Shown here in pieces: positions 7,601 to 9,518 of a stretch of 9,518 bases of DNA. The stretch comes from an uncultured Devosia sp. Lineage in GTDB: Bacteria > Pseudomonadota > Alphaproteobacteria > Rhizobiales > Devosiaceae. The stretch spans positions 1 to 9,518 of the forward strand of contig CAMLOA010000041.1 in NCBI GenBank assembly GCA_946481445.1, given 5' to 3'. The position numbers and the translations under genes are program-made. Under the pieces are notes generated by a model, which saw only the letters and a list, made by a program, of their open reading frames with translations, ran no database searches and was not told the DNA's origin. Position 1 is the stretch's first letter, and every line of letters starts with the position of its first letter.

Positions 7601-8082
7601 TGCGTCCCCTGCTGGAGGCCCGGCGGACCATCCGCGCCGACCGGCTGGGCCAGGTCCGGCCCGGCAGCCGCATCGAGGTGGCCGGGCTGGTGCTGGTGCG
7701 CCAGCGTCCGGGCACGGCCAGCGGCGTCATCTTCGCCACGCTGGAAGACGAGACCGGCATTGCCAATGTGGTGATCTGGCCCAAAGTGTTCGAAGCGAAC
7801 CGCAAGACGGTGCTGGGCGCGCGCATGCTGGCCGTGCGCGGCCAGCTGCAGCGGGAAGGGCTGGTGATCCACATCATCGCCGAGCAGCTGACCGACCTCA
7901 CGCCTCACCTGCTCGAGATCAGCAATGGCCATGATATCGGCGAAACCGTGCTGGCGCGGGCGGACGAGGCAAAATCCGGTCCGCCGGGCAGCCAGAGCCG
8001 CGACCGCATTGCCATCCGCGAACAGGAGATGGCGCGCCGCCGGGCCTATGCTGCCCTGCCCGGCGGCCGCAACTTCCACTGA
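4633..8082 (+). CDS. dnaE2: DnaE2 / ImuC, error-prone C-family DNA polymerase
   Basis: 1149 residues, the family's normal length and about as long as replicative DnaE without its C-terminal tau-binding part. The N-terminal PHP domain (about 20-290) opens with AELVSTTNFSFLHSGSHPEE; the HxH metal ligands are replaced by Val28 and Thr30, and TDRNSFAG (60-67) has Arg in place of His, so no PHP proofreading activity is expected. The palm has GRGSAANSA (from 377), PDIDVDF with catalytic Asp419 and Asp421, and Asp567 in KVDVLALG. FQIESRAQM (from 625), VRPGPIQGNMVHPYLRRR and LFQEQAMQIA follow. An OB-fold spans about 1014-1090 (IEVAGLVLVRQRPG). The tail RNFH is typical of DnaE2. The frame is open back to 4393, but ATG 4633 overlaps the imuB stop as ATGA and begins the conserved sequence. 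It is the last gene of the LexA-controlled operon and carries out translesion synthesis. Confidence 0.96.
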   Translation: MSRIVAFTPPARRAPRLPTPEAAYAELVSTTNFSFLHSGSHPEEMVSAAMHLGLAAFGVTDRNSFAGVVRGYVVARDRDKARFPHFRYLVGVRLCFADGTPDIVAYPTSRVAYGRLCKLLTLGNQRGEKGKPVLHFTDLFGSGHTASTIEQGPPENYAAGQLFILLPDETDWDRTGRTLATLAGQAPGRVWVAGSPRFDGQDRARLNRVAALARQHDAAMIASNDVLYHEPDRRIVQDVVTCIRQHLTLESAGWQLAANAERHLKPAREMARLFREHPQALAETIRFISRIEFSLDQLKYNYPEETIGNGETAQQTLERLTWAGAAERFPRGVPDSIKRTIWTELCLIAYKGYAAYFLTVHDIVMFARKERGILCQGRGSAANSAVCFCLGITEVNPEKGTLVFGRFISTERDEPPDIDVDFEHERREEVIQYVYGKYGGKRTGLTANVISYRSRSAIRETAKVFGVSDDTVAALNQLHWGWGSRLDLADLASIGLSPDDPVLVQMFEVVRVLRGFPRHLSQHVGGFVITRDSLESLVPIGKTAMDSRQIIEWNKDDIDALAILKVDVLALGMLSCLRRAFELMRRHYGQSLTLAGLLDEEDDPDQSRKARVYAMIQRADTLGVFQIESRAQMSMLPRLKPEKFYDLVIEVAIVRPGPIQGNMVHPYLRRRQGLEQPVYYNDKLEGVLGRTLGIPLFQEQAMQIAIVGAGFSPGKADSLRRAMAAWRRTGRIAQFGEEFMAGMAANGYPPEFAKNCFAQIQGFAEYGFPESHAASFALLVYTSCWLKCHYPDVFACALLNSQPMGFYAPSQIIRDAIEHGVEVRAVDVNLSDLECVLEGDSRPARDHLWPQHAEMGDDIHSDRAIRLGFSQVTGLPEADVNIIVARRGAGYDSVRDLWLRSRVSIATLEKLARADAFASLGLNRREALWAVKGLVGTHGADTLPLFQSAGRPQTGPDSEAGLPRMLPGEEVSHDYSTLSFSLKGHPVQFLRPLLEARRTIRADRLGQVRPGSRIEVAGLVLVRQRPGTASGVIFATLEDETGIANVVIWPKVFEANRKTVLGARMLAVRGQLQREGLVIHIIAEQLTDLTPHLLEISNGHDIGETVLARADEAKSGPPGSQSRDRIAIREQEMARRRAYAALPGGRNFH

Positions 8083-8085
8083 TCG

Positions 8086-8376
8086 CTAGGCGAGGATGGC
8101 GTCTATGGCCTTGGCCAGCGCGATATCCTTTCCGCTCAGCCCACCCGCATCGTGGGTGGTGAGCGTGATGGTGACGCTGTTGTAGCTGTTGGACCAGTCG
8201 GGATGGTGCCCCGCCTTTTCGGCGGCCAGGGCCACGCGCGTCATGAAGCCGAAGGCCTCCGAAAACGTTTTGAACTTGAAGGCATGGCTGATGGCATCCC
8301 CGGCCTCGTCATAGACCCAGCCATTGAGATCCCGCAGGGCCTGTTCCCGCTCCGCAGCGCCAAGTCTGTCCACCAT
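8086..8376 (-). CDS. Pterin-4a-carbinolamine dehydratase (PCD/DCoH family)
   Basis: 96 residues. The enzyme dehydrates 4a-hydroxytetrahydropterin, helping to recycle the pterin cofactor of aromatic amino acid hydroxylases; many bacteria carry it without an obvious hydroxylase. The signature EKAGHHPDWSNSYNSVTI is present: His57, His58, Pro59, Trp61 and Tyr65, then His75 and Asp84, all fitting the family pattern. Length is typical. An in-frame ATG seven codons upstream (8397) is possible, but GGGAGG (complement of 8382-8387) lies 5 bases before ATG 8376, so the shorter form is preferred. The gene is convergent with dnaE2, with only 3 bp between the stop codons. No hydroxylase or other pterin gene is in the window, so context gives no further help. 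Confidence 0.92.
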   Translation of the reverse strand: MVDRLGAAEREQALRDLNGWVYDEAGDAISHAFKFKTFSEAFGFMTRVALAAEKAGHHPDWSNSYNSVTITLTTHDAGGLSGKDIALAKAIDAILA

Positions 8377-8387
8377 GCCAACCTCCC

Positions 8388-8402
8388 GCCTGATCATCAG
8401 GC
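8388..8402. promoter_or_regulatory. Perfect 15-bp palindrome before the carbinolamine dehydratase gene
   Basis: GCCTGAT-C-ATCAGGC is a perfect dyad with 7-bp arms. It abuts the GGGAGG ribosome binding site of the dehydratase gene and lies at the expected transcription start of the candidate promoter at 8407-8435. It could be an operator for a dimeric repressor or a short 5'-leader hairpin next to the ribosome binding site. The binding protein, if any, is unknown. Confidence 0.4.
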
Positions 8403-8406
8403 CCCA

Positions 8407-8435
8407 GTCCTAGCCATCCAAAGCGACGCTTCCAA
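8407..8435 (-). promoter_or_regulatory. Candidate promoter of the carbinolamine dehydratase gene
   Basis: On the minus strand TTGGAA (complement of 8430-8435) and TAGGAC (complement of 8407-8412) are separated by exactly 17 bp. This resembles a sigma-70-type promoter with a moderate -35 and a poor -10. Transcription would start near 8400, about 24 bases before the ATG. Confidence 0.3.
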
Positions 8436-8626
8436 GGCAGCCCCACCCGCCGGCCCGCCAGGCGAAAAACTGCACCATCCGGTTAAATCCCTATTCACCC
8501 TGCCCGCGAGAAATGCGCTGCCGGAATGGCCGTCCCCGCGTTCGGCAAGGCGATCTTAATCCCTCTGGCGCTTTGTTCGACCGGTAACAGGGGACAGTCT
8601 GGGTGTTTACCTCAGCCCGCAAGACA

Positions 8627-9518
8627 ATGCCGCCACTCGACTACGTGTCGATCATCCGCTCGGTCTATGGCGACCGGCGGGCGATGCTGGCCGGCGCCAT
8701 AGCCAGTGCCTTTGCCGCCGCGCTCACCGCATGGAAGGCCCAGTCGATCCCGCTCTACGGGGTCGCCGTCATCTTCGTGGTGCTGGGCGTGGTGCGCTAT
8801 TTCAGCATGCGCGCCTTCTGGCGCGCCGCCATCGACAGCGACGATGCCGATGCGGCCGAACGCTGGGAGAACCGGGCCGTCGTGCTGGGGGGCGGGCTGG
8901 CCGGCGTCTATGGCCTGTGGTGCCTGGTGGCCATGCTCGTGGTGCGCGATCCCTATGCCGAGCTGGTCAGCAGTTCCCTCACCATCGCCGTCATGGTGGG
9001 CATCTGCGCACGCAATTTCGGCCTGGACCGGCTGGTCACCATCCAGATGCTGCTCGTCATCCTGCCGCTTTCGGCAGGCCTGCTGCTGCGGGGCGATTTC
9101 TACCACCCGGTCCTGGCCATCCTGCTGTTCATCATGCTGTCCAGCTTCCGCAAGCTGGCGGCCGATATCCGCTCCATCCTGCTCAGCGCCGTGCATGGGC
9201 GGGTGGAAGCCTCGCGCCTGGCCGCCGAACTGGACATGGCCATCACCACGCTCGAGCATGGCCTGTGCCTGCTCGACGAGAACGGGGCGGTCTCGGTCGC
9301 CAACGAGCGCGCCGTCCGCCTGTTTTCGCTGCTCGGCTTTGCCGAACTGGTCGGCACGCCGCTCAAGACGGTGCTCGAACGGCTGGGCGAGGACGGGACC
9401 CTGCCCCGCACGGCCGTCGACCGCCTGCTCGACCTGGTCGCGCGCAAGGTGTCCGGCAAGGTCCTGCTCTGCCTGCCGGCGGGACGCTATTACGAAGTCT
9501 CCATCAGCGCGCGCCACG
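8627..9518 (+). CDS. Multi-pass membrane protein with PAS-like domain (partial, C-terminus beyond window)
   Basis: The frame is open to the end of the window, giving 297 residues. After a short cytoplasmic N-terminus (MPPLDYVSIIRSVYGDRR) there are about six hydrophobic segments, near residues 19-38, 42-60, 84-106, 114-129, 138-156 and 159-173. Then comes a linker helix (RSILLSAVHGRVEASRLAAE) and a PAS-like domain from about 203, with ITTLEHGLCLLDENGAVSVA followed by NERAVRLFSL. This membrane sensor plus PAS layout is common in GGDEF/EAL cyclic-di-GMP enzymes and in sensor kinases of this group; the output domain is outside the window, so the activity is unknown. An alternative GTG at 8603, 8 bases after AGGGGA (8589-8594), has a better ribosome binding site and would add eight residues. 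The nearest upstream in-frame stop is at 8585. Confidence 0.75.
   Translation, partial: MPPLDYVSIIRSVYGDRRAMLAGAIASAFAAALTAWKAQSIPLYGVAVIFVVLGVVRYFSMRAFWRAAIDSDDADAAERWENRAVVLGGGLAGVYGLWCLVAMLVVRDPYAELVSSSLTIAVMVGICARNFGLDRLVTIQMLLVILPLSAGLLLRGDFYHPVLAILLFIMLSSFRKLAADIRSILLSAVHGRVEASRLAAELDMAITTLEHGLCLLDENGAVSVANERAVRLFSLLGFAELVGTPLKTVLERLGEDGTLPRTAVDRLLDLVARKVSGKVLLCLPAGRYYEVSISARH

Noticed and set aside
4570..8079. A 1169-codon open frame on the minus strand covering nearly all of dnaE2
   Set aside because: It is exactly in register with the dnaE2 codons, so it stays open simply because dnaE2 has no TTA, CTA or TCA codons, as expected in GC-rich DNA. Its translation resembles no protein family, while the plus strand is an unmistakable DnaE2.
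8398..8602. Possible small RNA or promoter for the membrane PAS gene in the 8.4-8.6 kb gap
   Set aside because: Apart from the palindrome and the minus-strand promoter-like pair, I found no convincing -35/-10 pair on the plus strand, no terminator hairpin and no further LexA box.
8612..9517. A 301-codon minus-strand open frame at the right end
   Set aside because: In register antisense to the plus-strand membrane PAS gene and rich in His, Gln, Asp and Gly, the usual composition of an antisense shadow. The plus strand has clear membrane segments and a PAS-like domain.

Overview
The window is GC-rich DNA with almost no TTA, CTA or TCA codons. It looks like an alphaproteobacterium of the Hyphomicrobiales type, possibly near Devosia; the genus is a guess. 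Four things point that way: an imuA-imuB-dnaE2 cassette, an alphaproteobacterial LexA box (GTTC-N7-GTTC), tad-type pilus genes, and a multi-pass membrane PAS protein.

Region 1 (1-2040, minus strand) reads from right to left. It holds a TerB-like protein (1600-2040), a 119-bp gap rich in small dyads, a TadG-like pilus assembly protein with a von Willebrand A domain (89-1480), and the first 30 codons of a TadE-like pseudopilin. The last two overlap by 4 bp (ATGA).

Region 2 (2041-8082, plus strand) is the centre of the window. It is a complete SOS mutagenesis operon: imuA (RecA-like accessory protein), imuB (catalytically dead Y-family polymerase) and dnaE2/imuC (error-prone C-family polymerase). 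A perfect LexA box at 2242-2256 lies 18 bp before imuA. imuA and imuB overlap by about 110 bp, and imuB and dnaE2 by 4 bp, so the three products look translationally coupled. On DNA damage, RecA-driven LexA cleavage would release the promoter. ImuB would then connect ImuA, DnaE2 and the beta clamp for translesion synthesis.

Region 3 (8083-9518) holds a pterin-4a-carbinolamine dehydratase gene on the minus strand, convergent with dnaE2 and only 3 bp from it. Its ribosome binding site abuts a perfect palindrome. The start of a plus-strand membrane protein with about six transmembrane segments and a PAS-like domain then runs off the window end.

I see no mobile elements, CRISPR arrays, tRNA or rRNA genes. 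I see no clearly new system either: the imu cassette is a known system. The less explained parts are the dyads in the three regulatory gaps and the long imuA/imuB overlap.
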